Source: Sabethes cyaneus (taxonomy: Eukaryota > Arthropoda > Insecta > Diptera > Culicidae). From it: DNA of 64,000 nucleotides. The position numbers and the translations under genes were made by a program. Of this stretch, positions 10,034-22,770 are shown piece by piece; the first letter of the stretch is position 1, and every line of letters starts with the position of its first letter. The notes below the pieces were generated by a model. The model was not told the DNA's origin. It searched no databases and saw only the letters and a program-made list of their open reading frames with translations. Where the stretch lies: assembly GCF_943734655.1 (NCBI RefSeq), contig NC_071354.1:79173822-79237821 (forward strand). The letters are read 5' to 3'.

Positions 10034-10205
10034 ATGGCAGTAGTTTAGCTAGTAAAACAATCGGGTACCAACCGAAAGAGCGTGGGTGCGAACCTTACCT
10101 GCCATCACCACGTTATATTTTTAGTCTATATCAAAATTTCCCAATTCATCCAATTAATCATTCTACGTATCAGACACTTCCTCACTTTCTAAAACAAATA
10201 CTAAA
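10034..10205 (+). mobile_element. tRNA-derived SINE (family A) with complete cloverleaf head
   Basis: Bases 10034-10105 fold as a tRNA. A 7-bp acceptor stem pairs ATGGCAG (10034-10040) with CTGCCAT (10099-10105). A GTTT/AAAC D-stem encloses AGCTAGTA. The anticodon stem-loop has the 7-nt loop GTACCAA (anticodon ACC). A 5-nt variable loop and a T-arm (GTGGG, 7-nt loop, CTTAC) follow. After the head comes a family-specific body ending near CAGACACTTCCTC. Related copies occur at 43190-43385, 49167-49412, 52915-53107, 54420-54532, 61036-61213, 62080-62250 and 62288-62632. The G.T pairs and one mismatch in the anticodon stem argue for a SINE, not a working tRNA gene. Confidence 0.75.
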
Positions 10206-13111
10206 GACAATAGAAAGTGCAGGTGATGAAAGCACAAGCTCGATTGATGTTCCATCAGCAGTGTCAGGCATTTCATAAAGTGAGTGCAATATACAGCTTC
10301 ACTAACAGCAAGAGCAAAAACAAATATTTTTAATTATTTTCCACACCGGAAACCGAATGGCGATTGAAGCATGAAATAAACGGAAAATGTAATAAAAACG
10401 TATGGTCCTAAAAGATCTTCATTCTGATGGAAGTATTTTAATTAATATTTCAATTATTAATAGAACAACTTCGATACATTCAAAACCACTTATGCCGTTA
10501 TGAGAAAGCAGAAAAAACTGTTACCCTTTTACCACGTTTCATGGATCTGCTTTCGGTCCAGCTTGCCCAGCAAGTTGCACGTCCTTATTTTACCGGCCAG
10601 CTGGTCCGTAGTAAGTATATCACATACATAGTACCGAAATCCTCTCTAATCCAAAACATTCTCTTCCACTTTTCTCGCTAGCTCGTAAATCCAAACTAGT
10701 ACTTTGCTAGAGTAGGTGATGGCTTGTGCGATGTTTTTAATGGGTCCCGCAGGCCAAGGACACGCATGTTGCCTGTCCGGGCAGTGCACCGAGTAGGATA
10801 CACAGAAACTTTTAGAACCACCCATTCGGTGTACGCGTGGTAATTGTTACACCATGTGCATCCATCAAAACAAAAAAAAATAGCATAGCTTTTTGCTTTT
10901 GTTTCCGTCAGCCATCGCTTCGTCGCGCTGTTGGATGGTAACTTAACTCGGAAAACGGATGGACCAACACTGGTTGCAGTTTAATGAAGTCAAGTTCGCT
11001 GCTACAATGAATAATGTACGGGCAAAAAGTGAAATTTCATTAATTCAGCTGCAAACAAGTTTATAATGATCTCCTAACTTTAGTCGAGCACTTCAGATGA
11101 GTGGAATCGGCGGGTAGTACAGGAAATGGGTTGCCAACAAGCTGATAATTAATTTTCTCTCATTCTGAGGTTCTGCCGACCGTCGCGTTGCGTCACATTG
11201 CTGGAGGGATGGAGGCTGTACTAATTACGATCTTTGTTGACTTGATCACAGCGATTGAGTACTCTGATATACAAATTATTGTGGACCCAATTTGTTTCCG
11301 CTTTTCAAATCCCTATAGCTTTACAAAGAATTTAATTTTATTTTCCGACTGACTGCGTTATGAAGTATTCACAAAAGAGGCCATTTAAAACTAGCATCAA
11401 ATCACTGTCGCACCCAATAAAAAGCAGCCGTATGTATACTTTAAACGAAAGGGGTTTCTGTGCGGTTTCGCTTGAGCTTTTAATCTCATGAATTCAGCCG
11501 TTTTTAATCACCTACGACTGGTCTTAACGACAGCCATAAAATAATCCACATTCGTCGCTTAAGTCCTGGAAATCCATGATTCGCCGTTGACCGCAGCAAA
11601 ATGGCGAAATAAATACCGGTAGTCTGAACTGAACAGTGGCAATCAAACAATGTTTTGATCCTTCTGGCAGTCGGTATGTGGCGGATGTGCAGGTGTGAAA
11701 AACCGCAAATGTTTTATGGGCAATTTCTAGCGTTCTAGTGTGACGATTGATGGCTTTAGAATAAACAACATGTGGTGAAATTAATGACTTTTACAAGCTA
11801 GCACCTTTAGTTTTCCGTGATTCCAACCGATGCAATGAGTTATTTTTACCTTACCTTTTTGAACCACGAATTGTTTGAGAACGGGGAATTTTTGTACGTA
11901 CGTGACATATTATTTTCAATTTTCTTACAGTAATTCTCTAGGATAGCTATTGAACGACATGACGTCTTGAATCGTTCAATAGGTTATTCAAAGAAATACC
12001 CTTTCTAGCTTTGCTGGAAAGCAGCAGTTCCCAATACACTGGTGAATTCACCACACAGTAAAATATCTGTTATTTTGGTTCAACCCATCTCATGTATGAT
12101 TAATGAATGTTCTCTCAGTTTGACAAATTGGCACAATCTATTGCTTAAGAGTTTTGCGTTTTGTTTTTTCTCACGCGACCCGTACACTCCACTCAACGTG
12201 TTCGGAATATTTTATTACGGATGATTTTTTCCCCCGGCAACTCCTCGCATCAAAGAAGCACATTTCGCATAATTTGAGCATCTCATTCCATTCTGGAGTC
12301 TGCTAGATCTCTGTCAGCGATTCCTTTATGCAGAGGATGTTGCCTTACGTTCGGATAAGTAAGCTTTCTCTGATTGCTCTCAGCCATCAGCTGTTTCTCG
12401 ACAGCAAAAAAAACTCAATAAAGCGATTTCGGACTTTCAGTTACTTCGAATCTGAATTTTTGCGAGATTGGCTTCGCGAGGAAAAATTTTATTCCTCTTT
12501 GTTCTACTGGATACGAAGTAACAATGAGCGTGCATCCATCCATGCACCAACGAGCATGGAACATAACTGACAGTTAATTAAGCTTTTCAATCTGCAGCAT
12601 CGACCTAGATTTAAAGCTAATATAATTCTGGTCGAAATTAAACCAATGAACGCTTCATATTCTGCGTTTTTTTAATTTTCTCTGCGACTGTTTAAAACCT
12701 TAGGTCACGTTTAGTCGCTTTCATCTACATGCTAAAAACTTAGTGAAATAAAACTGCTTTCGCATAATGAGAACAGTTGCTTCTTATGGAGAATATCTCG
12801 TAACGCTGGAACGTGTCAACAGAAGTTTTGGAGATGATTTATAAGGTTTCAAATATTGCCTCTCACCACTGAAGAAAAGTGAAAGTTCAAACGACGCGGC
12901 CATCGAAAATGGTAACAGAGTCTCTTTCGATTCTGTCTTTCTTTTGAAAGCTTTTCGCATAGAAAGAAATAACAGCAATATGAGCAGAACGCTCGCTTCG
13001 TGTGCGCTCGAGTATTTTCGTGGAAAAATGTCCCTCGCTATGGCCAGGTTTGCTAGTTTCTGTGTAAAAGAGGGCATGTATGTACAAGCAGCTGACGACG
13101 ACAACGATGTA
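10206..13111. other. No gene recognised
   Basis: A 2.9 kb AT-rich stretch. A short palindrome (ATTGAACGA ... TCGTTCAAT) lies at about 11947-11980. No coding, RNA or repeat family was recognised. Confidence 0.4.
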
Positions 13112-14385
13112 CCGTCAAACGGGATAACTTGCAACAGTTCTCAACTATGAGTGCAAATAAAAACTTATCTGTAGTACATTTGAGGACATTTAATTAATAC
13201 AATGTTATTAGGTCTTGGATAGAACCATTTCCCATGTTGAGAAAAATTATGCGATCAATATTGGATGTTGTAGAATTTTTTAACTAATTTGTTACTAGTA
13301 ACCCCTTAAACGGGGTAACTTGCAACAAGCAATATTTTTTGGAAATTGAACGAATTTAATGATTTGAATGAGTTTCTTTTGACTAGATTATGCAAATGAT
13401 AATCCGACTTGCAATTTTTAATGCTCTTGTTATGAATTTACGCATAAATGTCCTATGTCACGTTGGTGAAAATAATTTATGAACCCCGTAACGCAAATTA
13501 CGAATTAAACTTTTTATATTATTCATGCAGTTGACATTCCGTGTCTGGATCCGATAGAGCTGCCTTCTTTAAGGACCATTCACATATTACGTACCGCAGT
13601 TAGGGAAACGGGAGTTGTGTAACAACGCATTACACGTCGTAAATCCGCTATGCAAAATCGCGTCACGAAGTGGAGCGGGAGAGTTAAAAATCATTGATAT
13701 CTTGATATGATATGATACGTAAACGTAATATATGAATGTACATTACGTTACGAGTGATCATAATTAGATCATATTGCTGGTCGATTTCTCTCAGTGAGGA
13801 TATTTTCTTTTTGGCCTCTTCTATGACCTTTTCTGTATATCCAGAGAAAAACTGGCTTATTTCCGACTTACCGAAAGTATCTTACACTCTTCAAGTGTGT
13901 TCTAGTATTGCTTGATGCAAAATTAAATGATAATTTGCCTCGTGAAGTTAACGGAACACAGCTTTTTATATCTACCAGCTGTTGCAAGTTACCCCGTTTA
14001 AGTACTCGTTCTACGAATAATGTGGTAACAAGCAGGATATGCAAAACTGGTCATCATATATTAATTATTTTGTTTCCTTATTATTTATTGTGCTATAAAA
14101 AATGTACGTTAGGCTTCTTTTATCTGAAGTGCTTGTGGGCGACACAAACGTTTTACAGACGAAAAATTGACGACGAATTTAACACCATCATGTGGGATTT
14201 TTCAAAAATCAGCAAAGCAGAAAATCAACAAAACAGTATCTAAGGCTTCTTTGAACTGTTAACAACAAGATTCAGTGACTGAGATAGATTAAAAATTGAA
14301 GTTATAGGTAAAAATGCACAATAACTTAAATCGATATAGCGTTGTTGCATGTTACCCCGCTGTTGCAGGTTACCCCGTTTGACGG
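13112..14385. mobile_element. TA-flanked TIR DNA element, 1274 bp, with internal copies of its terminal motif
   Basis: Terminal inverted repeats begin CCGTCAAACGGGATAACTTG (left) and, read inward from the right end, CCGTCAAACGGGGTAACCTG. Each end is flanked by TA (13110-13111 and 14386-14387), the TA duplication typical of Tc1/mariner-related elements. The motif GGGGTAACTTGCAACA recurs inside near 13313-13331, inverted near 13980-14000, and again just inside the right end. No transposase frame is visible; a 111-residue open frame at 13908-14243 matches nothing I know. Non-autonomous element. Confidence 0.8.
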
Positions 14386-14506
14386 TACCTACTTGTTAGG
14401 ATTTAAGATTAAGAATTTTTACACTTCAATGTGCTAATTATTAAACGTTCTGTTGATTGTGTTAAGAACTACGTTTTCTTTGTAGTTCAATAATCACTGG
14501 TTGATA

Positions 14507-14709
14507 GACTGAAGTTTTTGGAGCGTCTTAGTAGAATACGAAACCTAAAATTAAAAAAGAAGAAAACTTACCGAAACCGAAACGAACCGTGTTCGAAAAC
14601 AAACACTGAGGAAGCCTGCAAGTCGTAGGCGAAATACGTATCTGTCGTGAATAAAATACACACAGTAGAATTAAATTGGATAAGTTTTCTTCTTTTTTAA
14701 TTTTAGGAT
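14507..14709. mobile_element. Small palindromic element with 11-bp flanking direct repeats
   Basis: ACTGGTTGATA occurs at 14496-14506 and 14710-14720, flanking this ~203 bp block. Inside it a perfect 27-bp inverted repeat (14544-14570 and 14681-14707, starting CCTAAAATTAAAAAAGAAG) encloses 110 bp. The enclosed part contains a CTGAGGA, hairpin, GAAA, palindrome sequence that resembles a hammerhead-ribozyme core. It may be a Penelope-type or other retroelement fragment. Confidence 0.6.
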
Positions 14710-14829
14710 ACTGGTTGATATCCAGCATAATATAAGTTAAAATATGCAGTTTTAAATACCGATTTCTTGTTGTACACCATTGCGTGGAATGTGTCTAATA
14801 CGTACTATCCTCGATGTTTCAAATTTACG

Positions 14830-15765
14830 CGTCAGAATAGCGAGTGTGGCGTTAGATGGTTTGAAGCAAGGTGATGGATTTTAAAATTTGCTGTTCAACA
14901 TCGTATTGAAACGTGCTATTCGAAGGGTAGACGTGCAGAGAAGCAGTACCATCATCACAAAATCTTAAAAGTATACATACATGCATGTATACATGCTCCT
15001 AGGATTTATGGACGAAATTGATATTATCGGTGTTTAACCGTTGAGCTATGGAAGAAGCGTACACGCATCATAAACAGGAAGCTGTGAGGATAGGGCTCGT
15101 CATAAATTCTATAAATCATTCGCTGTATAAGATGCTTAATCTTCCGGAAATTCTATGGTCACGAAGCCTGGACATTGAAAGAAAGCGACGTACAAGCTCT
15201 AAGCGCTTCTGAACGTAAGGTCCCGCGATCAATTTATAACGGCATGCTCGAAGCAGAAGTATAGCTCAGGCGCATAAATCACGAATCATGAATACCAAGC
15301 ACAGAACGAAAAAATGAATCTCACATTCGGCATAAACTGAAATCCGATTTTTCCATTAAATAAAACATAAACAGCCTAACCCGTTTTTAAAGTTATATTT
15401 TTACATCAATCTACACGTAATAAACAAGCCTTTTAGTGAAATAACACGTAATTTTATATGCTTTGCGATGTTCCATTTATGTGCTGATCAGAAGACGTAA
15501 AATTACAAGATTTATTCGAAGTGTGAGTATACAAAGATATGAATATTGTGAGGCGACCAAAACATGACAGGCTAGAGTAAGCTGGTCACGTAACAAGGAT
15601 GCCGGAAAACAATATTCTGCAAAGAGCCCGATAGGGGCCGACGACCTCGAGGCAAACTCTATACCCGTTGGATGAGCGCTATTGATGAGAATACAAGAGC
15701 AGCGGGTGTTAGGGGAGTTTTGGAGAGCTTCAGCCCATGACAGATAAACGTGTAGACAACTTCTC
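14830..15765 (+). pseudogene. Decayed RTE-like LINE (RT and C-terminal region)
   Basis: Broken frames on the + strand resemble the RTE-type reverse transcriptase. GLKQGDG and LLFNIVLKRAIRR occur near 14865-14935, TLKESDVQALSASER near 15172-15212, a GMLEAEV / RRINHE block near 15242-15290, and the AGHV.RMPE.NI tail near 15580-15615. About 180 bp of AT-rich DNA (about 15300-15480) interrupts the alignment. Many stops and shifts; long dead. Confidence 0.6.
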
Positions 15766-16039
15766 AACACTGATTCGGTTTACCGTCAAAAATAATGTAG
15801 TGATCTGTTTTAAGGATGCTGAACATCTCTTCAAGTGCACCTTAAAACTGAGCCAAATCATTGCTACAACTCCAATGCAAATAGCAGATCGCGATCGCAC
15901 TTCAAAACCCCGTCGTGGTGACTTGAAGATTCTAACAAAACGCTAACAGCTATTCTGGATGTATCTGACGCGTTACCACGCCACAATGCTAACGGACGTT
16001 GTCGGGAAACTAACTGAAGGACTACCGGTCTGATTAGAA

Positions 16040-18705
16040 TTTTATACTTCGTCAGTTTTGTGCGGCGGCGTAGACTCCTTGATCGAAGCGCCTTGCGGAG
16101 GGAAAGGTAGCCACCTTCTGGATACTGGGTTCGCCATAGAGTTGTGCGAGTTCATGGTTGATCCTCTGCCTCCATACTCGGTTCTCCTGTACGCCGCCGA
16201 AGATCGTTCTTAGCACTCGTCGTTTGAAAACTCCGAGCACTCGTAGGTCCTCCCCGAGCATTTTCCATGTTTCATGCCCGTAGAGAACAACCGGTCTAAT
16301 AAGCGTCTTGTACAGGGTGCACTTTGTACGGGGACTTAGTCTGCTCGACCGCAATTGCTTGTGGAGCCCATAGTAAGCACGACTTCCGCTGATAATACGC
16401 CTCCGAATTTCACGGCTGGTATCATTATCCACCGTTACCAGTGAGCCAAGGTAGACAAATTCATCGACTACTTCAAACTCATCGCCGTCGATCAATATAC
16501 TACTGCCCAAGCGGTGTCGTTCGGCCTCGGTTCCGCTGGCCAGCATGTACTTTGTAATAGATGTATTTACCTCTAACCCAATCTTTTCTGCTTCGCGCTT
16601 TAGTCTGGTGTACTGTTCAGCAACCGCCAAAGATGTTCTGCCGATAATATCCATGTCATCGGCAAAGCAGACGAACTGACTAGATTTGTTGAATATCGTG
16701 CCCCGCGTGTTGATATCCGCTCGGTTCATAACACCTTGTAGCGCTATGTTGAACAGCAGGCATGAAAGACCTTCACCTTGACGAAGCCCTCTGTGTGATT
16801 CGAATGAACTTGACAATCACAGCACTGTGTACCATCCATCGTAGATTTAATTAGTTTGATGAACTTCCTGGGGAAGCTGTTCTCGTCCAAAATTTTCCAT
16901 AGCTCCATAGCATAGGTATCATATACGGCTTTAAAGTCAACGAACAAATGATGCGTGGAAACTCTGTATTCACGGCGCTTTTGGAGGATTTGCCGCAGTG
17001 TAAATATTTGATCCGTTGTAGACCGACCTTCGACGAAGCCGGGTTGATAAGTTCCCACAAATCTGTTCGCAACTGGTGATAGTCAGCGAAAAATGATTTG
17101 GGACAGCACTTTATAGGCGGCATTGAGAACGGTGATCGCTCGATAGTTACCACACCCCAACTTGTCGCCCTTTTTATAGATCGGGCAGATAATCCCATTT
17201 TTCCACGCCTCCGGTAGCTGTTCCGTATTCCAAAGTCTAACCATCAGTCGGTGTACACAAACGGCCAGTTTTTCTGGTCCCATTCCCCTCCGCTCCGATG
17301 CCATCTTTTCCAGCTGACTTGTTGTTCTTTAGCTGCATGATGGCCTCCTTAACTTTGCCTATCGTTGGGCCTGGCACCTCTTCCCCGTTTGTTGCACCGT
17401 CAAAATCGCTTTCCCCGCCGCCATGGTTCTCCGCCTGGGCGCCATTCAGGTGTTCGTCGAAGTGCTGCTTCCACCTATCGGTCACGTCTTATCCCGACAC
17501 ATTTCGGCTCGCGGCACAAAGCCTTTGCGGGATCCGTTCCGTTTTTGGTAGAACTTTCGCGTTTCCTGAGAACGAAGCAGCCGCTCCAACTCTGCATATT
17601 CCTGCTCTTCCAGATAGCGCTTTTTCTCCCGAAAAATTTGGTTTCGCTGCATCCTCTTCTGTTTGTGTCTTTCCACGTTCTGACGTGTGGCACTGCGCAT
17701 CTTGGCCGCCCGCGCAGCGTTCTGCTCATCCATCACCCTCCTACATTCATCGTCAAACCAATCGTTCCGCTGGTTCCGGGTCACACGCCCGATCGAGCTC
17801 TCCGCTACACTGCTGATGGCTGTTTTGATAGTGTTCCAACAGTCCTCGAGAGGAGCTTCGTCCAGCTCGTCCTCATCCGGCAGCGCAGCTTAGACTTAAT
17901 GCGCGTAGTTTGCGGCGACGTCTGGTTGCTTCAGCCGCGCGAGATCTAACCGAGGCTGGTGTCGGTACCGAATGTTGTTCACAACGGAGAATCTTAGGCT
18001 CATCTTAACCATCACTAGGTAGTGGTCCGAGTCAACGTTAGCGCTTCGATAGAATCTGACGTCGATAATGTCTGAGAAGTACCGACTGTCGATCAAAACG
18101 TGGTCGATCTGTGACTCTGTCTGGTTTGGTGACCTCCAGGTGTACTTGTGGTGGATTCTGTACTGGAAAAAGGTACTACGTACGGCCATATTCTTGGAGG
18201 CGACAAAGTCGATAAGTCTTAGGTCCATTTCATTGGTCCACTGGTGGGCACTGAACCTTCCAATCACCGGTTTGTATTCCTCCTCCTGGCCGACCTGAGC
18301 ATTGAAATCCCCGATGACGATCTTGATATCATGTTTTGGGCAGCGGTCGTATTCACTCTCCAACTGCGCGTAAAATTCATCCTTATCGTCATCGGTACTT
18401 CTGAGGTGAGGGCTGTGCACGTTGATGATGCTTATATTGAAGAATCGGCCCTTGATTCTCAAACTGCACATTCGAGGATTGATTGGCAACCACCCAATCA
18501 CCCTTTCTCGCATCTCGCCCATCACTATGAAAGCTGTACCCAGCTCGTATGTGTTGCCCCAGCTCTGGTAGATGGTATGTCCATCTCTGAACGTACGTAC
18601 CGTTGAGCTCTTCCAGCACCCCTCCTGCAGCGCAACGACGTCGAGCTTTCGGCTCTTCAATACGTTCAATACGTGTTACGATACCGCATATACGGCAACA
18701 CTGCC
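16040..18705 (-). pseudogene. RTE-like LINE: endonuclease plus reverse transcriptase, broken
   Basis: Minus-strand order: APE endonuclease (18669-17896; VIGDFNAQVG, HKYTWRSPNQTESQIDHVLID and a SDH motif), then in the same frame, after two adjacent TAA stops near 17887-17895, a charged linker to 17482. A -1 shift leads to 17485-17237 (KEAIMQLKNNKSAGKDGI). Further shifts lead to 17304-17083 (ICPIYKKGDKLGCGNYRAI), 17058-16744 (GFVEGRSTTDQIFTLRQILQ) and 16816-16052, which holds GLRQGEGLSCLLFNIAL, the FADD active site (QFVCFADDMDII) and a YGHETW...FGG tail. The motif set fits the RTE group. No RNase H. 5' truncated; no clear poly(A) or 3' repeat. Not functional. Confidence 0.85.
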
Positions 18706-19920
18706 CAACATCGCAGATGACGTTTATGTTGGCTAGAGGGGAAATGAAGGGTGAAGATAAATAAAAACTCCATCGCAGTGTTCTGAAAAGCTAAATAGAA
18801 AGTGTTTCGAGGCAAATCATTTCAATCAGTTACTATTTTAACGTGCGAAATAGTACAGGGTTAGCGAAATAGCGCCTGATAAGTGGTAGAAGAAAGTGAT
18901 TGAAGTGGTAAGAAAGCAGTTATTCAGTGAAATAATGTAATAGCAAATTGTAAACAACACCTGTTTGTACTTACCTCCAGATACAGCAACCGTTGAAATC
19001 CAGTAGCCCGGGATACTTACCTGTACAGAATAATTACAACAATTAATTACAATTACAACCAACCGTAAATCCGTTGTGAGTAGCCTAAAACAAAATGTGT
19101 AATATTGTATACTTACCAGATTCAATCCGTTCATAGTATTTACAACCGCGAAAGTAAAGTAGGGTAGCGCACCCCAAGTTGACCCTAAGCAGAAACGCAC
19201 TTACCAAACCGTAAGTTGTAGTAAATATTAAGGCAAAATAAAATAAACGAAATTAGATACTGCGATCGGCGTAGGATAGGAAGAAGGTGTAAACGATAAA
19301 CAGTGAAACCACTTCTTGTAAGTCGAATGTATACATTTTCTGTATTTAATCTAACGCAAAAATACATTACAGTTTGAGCATTACCGGAAAATAATCGGTT
19401 GCTACAGAAAATTGGTTCGTATCCGAACAACGTCCGAGAGCACTCAAGTGCTCCCTTGGAAGTTGAGAGATCGACAGTTTCACGTCCCGAGTTTCCAATC
19501 CATAGTCCTTTTTCGTCGCGTGGGTCTATTCAGATTGTTCCAGTAAGAATTTCCTTATTCTTCGTTCCGTGCTTTAGTATTTTTCGTGGTGACGGCTTGC
19601 AAAGTCTGCTACACCAACCTCTTGTTTCGCCGGAGGGGTAACGAAACAACCCCGTACGCGATTCGAAAGGACTCGAAACTGCCCCCGAAATACGAACTTA
19701 GCAAATCACTCGCCACGGAGTAGCTTTGATCAGATGCATCAGTTTGTCCGGTAAACAGTTCTTGTGCATTATCTGACATAACTGTTTGCGCTCGACTGAA
19801 ATCTACGAAAATTGTTCCGCTATGGCACGGGTCCCAAAAAAGCCCGTCGGATATTTCCCTACGAAACCTCTTGCTATTGGGGATAGGCGACGTAGCAAGA
19901 TCTCTTGGAGGCAATGCTGA
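18706..19920. other. No gene recognised
   Basis: AT-rich DNA with several small unrelated open frames. None has a recognisable motif. Confidence 0.4.
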
Positions 19921-19990
19921 TCGGCTTAATATCGCGATAATTGCAGAGCTTTATGTAGATGGGACAAACCACACCTTCCATCCACTCACA
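19921..19990 (-). pseudogene. Short RTE-like RT fragment
   Basis: The minus-strand translation EWMEGVVCPIYIK then CNYRDI resembles the conserved W..G.ICPIYKKGD....NYRGI block of RTE-type reverse transcriptases. Only about 25 residues remain and they carry a small deletion. Confidence 0.45.
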
Positions 19991-22269
19991 TTCGAACAAA
20001 ACATAGATATTTGTGTCATTTGCGTTTGGTAACCATTACATTGCCATCAAACAATTGAAAACTGTAACAGCTTCAGAACATTGAAAGCCACCTACTATTT
20101 GTGGTAGTAATAATAGACAAAGTAGCCTTAGAAACCACTTCGCTTCCAACCACTAGTTTCAAAGCTAAACTGCCAGAGGGATTTCATCAAAAAATCTCAT
20201 TCAATCATATCCAGTGCAGAGATGAACTCAGTCCTGAAGTCGAAAACAACTACGCCGCACGTGAGCCACAACCGGGGAAAACTAAACTTCCCACTTTAAT
20301 TGTGATTGTGTGATGAATTTGCAGTTCATTAACTCTACCTCTTCCTAATGCTTGCACAACCGGAGCAGCTTTGCGGCCCAGAACTGGCACCGATGGCCAA
20401 AAATAGTGCCATTTGAATGGAATGGAACGTTTCGATGCTTACTTGTCACCAGCCAGGCAGCCAGCGGCGGCAACTTCAGCAACCAGAATTGTGATCAACT
20501 CGGAATGCGACATCATTAGCAGGAATGATTACCATTGAGGAGTCCGTGAACAGACGGGAGCAAGAGACCGTCACGCAGCAAGGAAGCGTCATTTTCAGCT
20601 ACCTAACGCTCGTTGTGGCATGCTGTGCGGTGCTCGACTTGCATAGTTGGTGGGTCTGTCTGATGGCGACAGCTAGAGAGCACTTCCATTATCTGGTGCG
20701 GGCAAATCCGCTGGAAATTTAGGAGCCATTCGAGCGGAATATAGAAACCAACAATCGGTGGTTTGTTTCGGCATGAACCCGTGTACCGGTTGCTGCGGTG
20801 GATGTGTATGATGTGAAAGTATGTACTGCATTCGAACGAGGATTAACGTCTCTCGGCATTAATTTAAAACTTTTTTTTAGTTGCATTGTGTTCCACCTGA
20901 TTTAAATATTTTTAAACATTTTCTTCTCTGTTAAACTTTGCGAGTAAAAAACTCTACGATATTTAGTGTACAAAACTCCAACATACATACATACATCGAA
21001 ACGGGTGCAAATGATTTTACCCCAAACCGGAAAGAAAATTGATGGCTAACAAAATTTTAAATCCCACACTTGTCGGTCATGCTCCTGCTGGCACAGCAGC
21101 GTAGGGAAAAATTGAGCGGTGGTGTGCTTTTCCCGGAGTAAGGGTTCAATTGCTCTGATAGGATTTAGGAGGTTTTCACCAGTGAGAAAAAAGTAGACAA
21201 GCAGGAAAATATTGCTGGTCGTGATTGGATTGCTTTTGAGGTCGTGCGTCCCAAAACATTCAGCACGATATACAGTGTAATACGACCTGGTGTAGGATTG
21301 ACTCTATTACTTCAAGTGTTAAAAAGATTTGAGTTAGAAAAAAATCTGAGTGATTGCCTACCCAATTTAGGAAAGAAGCGATGGGGAATTAAAATCTGTT
21401 CTGATAACTTTCAAAGTGAAAAATTATGGTCGGAAATCGTGCGAATTTTTTGATTGGCTGGTTTTTTTTTGCTTCCAAAAGTAACGGAAACGACTAAGTT
21501 ATGGAAACATACAATATATTTTATTAATCATTAAACTGATACTTAGCAACCTAGTAAATAATCCGATCCAGTTGACTGGAATTGGTTTTCGATTTACGAC
21601 TCTGCTGAAAGTATCATTTGGATAAGAAAAATGAGTAAAACCGTTCACCTGTTTATCGTACGTGCCAGACCAGCAACCGGACGATCTGTCACAATGTAAA
21701 TAGATACTGTAGAGACGGAAATACGAATCGAGATAAATTTCTCATCAATATGTATAGGATGTTTGTTCGGCTATGTGATAGGATGTGGCAGATGCCATAG
21801 ACGGTACTCGCCCCCGGAAGAAGCACAACATTCTTCGCTAAATCGCCACCAATAAAAACCGCAAGTTATCTGCAAGTTTACGTTTCCTGCTGGTATGCAC
21901 TTTGCTGCTTGGACAGCATAATGTTTTTTCCAGTCACTTTATATAACGTATTCAACTTGAAGAAACAGGCGTGCATGTGCTGCAAATAAATATTCTGTCA
22001 CTTTTAGTGTAGTCCGATCACGTCTAAGCTTTCAAGAAACTTTCAATTGGAGTACATAGAAATCGTTGTTGTTAAGTTGATAATTGTTATTAAACTTTCA
22101 ATTTTATCGTACAAGTAGTAAAGCTTATACTTAACGAATTTGAGGCTTTTTTAAGCTTACACAATTAGCTGAAAGTCTACCTTTAATTTCACTATAAAAT
22201 GCTATAGCAATTGAATGCAATCTTCTATTACTACTGCAGTTAAAAAGAACCCGGGACTGTTTTAACATT
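19991..22269. other. No gene recognised
   Basis: 2.3 kb of AT-rich DNA. I searched it for the missing 5' exons of kcc and saw no convincing one. Small frames at 20101-20313 and 20525-20722 match nothing. Confidence 0.4.
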
Positions 22270-22645
22270 AAAAATATGCTTTATTCATTATCAAAATTAA
22301 ATGTATCTCCTTCATAGTAATTTTCTCTTGCAGTTATACACTGATGCCAATTTTGGGAATACTTACTGTAAGCGTCTGTTGATATGATTCAGGACGCGCA
22401 ACGATTCTGTTTTTATCTCGTCTATGGTCTCAAAGCGGTTTCCTGTGAGTGGTACTTTCAGTTACGGAATCAGGAAGAAGTCGCACGGCGCTAAATCTGG
22501 TAAATACGGTGGATGGTCTCGTTTTTGGCTAAAAAATCGCGTACAAGGTGTGATGTGTACGTTGGTGTATTGTTATGGTGCAGAAGCCCAATTTGTTGTT
22601 TTGCCACAATCCTTGGTCACTCTTAAACGACGCATAACACTCAAG
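22270..22645 (-). pseudogene. Mariner transposase C-terminus (remnant)
   Basis: Minus-strand broken frames read HYLSVMRRL, then DHPPYLPDLAPCDFFLIP, then GNRFETIDEIK, and end YYEGDTFNFDN. PPYSPDLAPCDFFLFP, which contains the third catalytic Asp, is diagnostic of mariner transposases (Tc1/mariner superfamily). Several stops and frameshifts. The N-terminal half is missing from this strand. Confidence 0.85.
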
Positions 22646-22770
22646 TAATGTTCTTTATTGCCTGTTTGACCAATCGGTCAGTTAGTTTTTCTATAACTTG
22701 GCAGAAAATATGTGAGAACGTTGTGTACAGAATAAACTTGACAGCGTTATCACTTGATTTGCAGCAGCCA

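Noticed and set aside
10034..10105. Functional tRNA-Gly gene with anticodon ACC
   Set aside because: It has an anticodon-stem mismatch and several G.T pairs, is followed by a shared SINE body, and has many truncated relatives in the window.
17298..17949. Long + strand frames of 172 and 194 residues
   Set aside because: Shadows of the RTE-like element on the minus strand.
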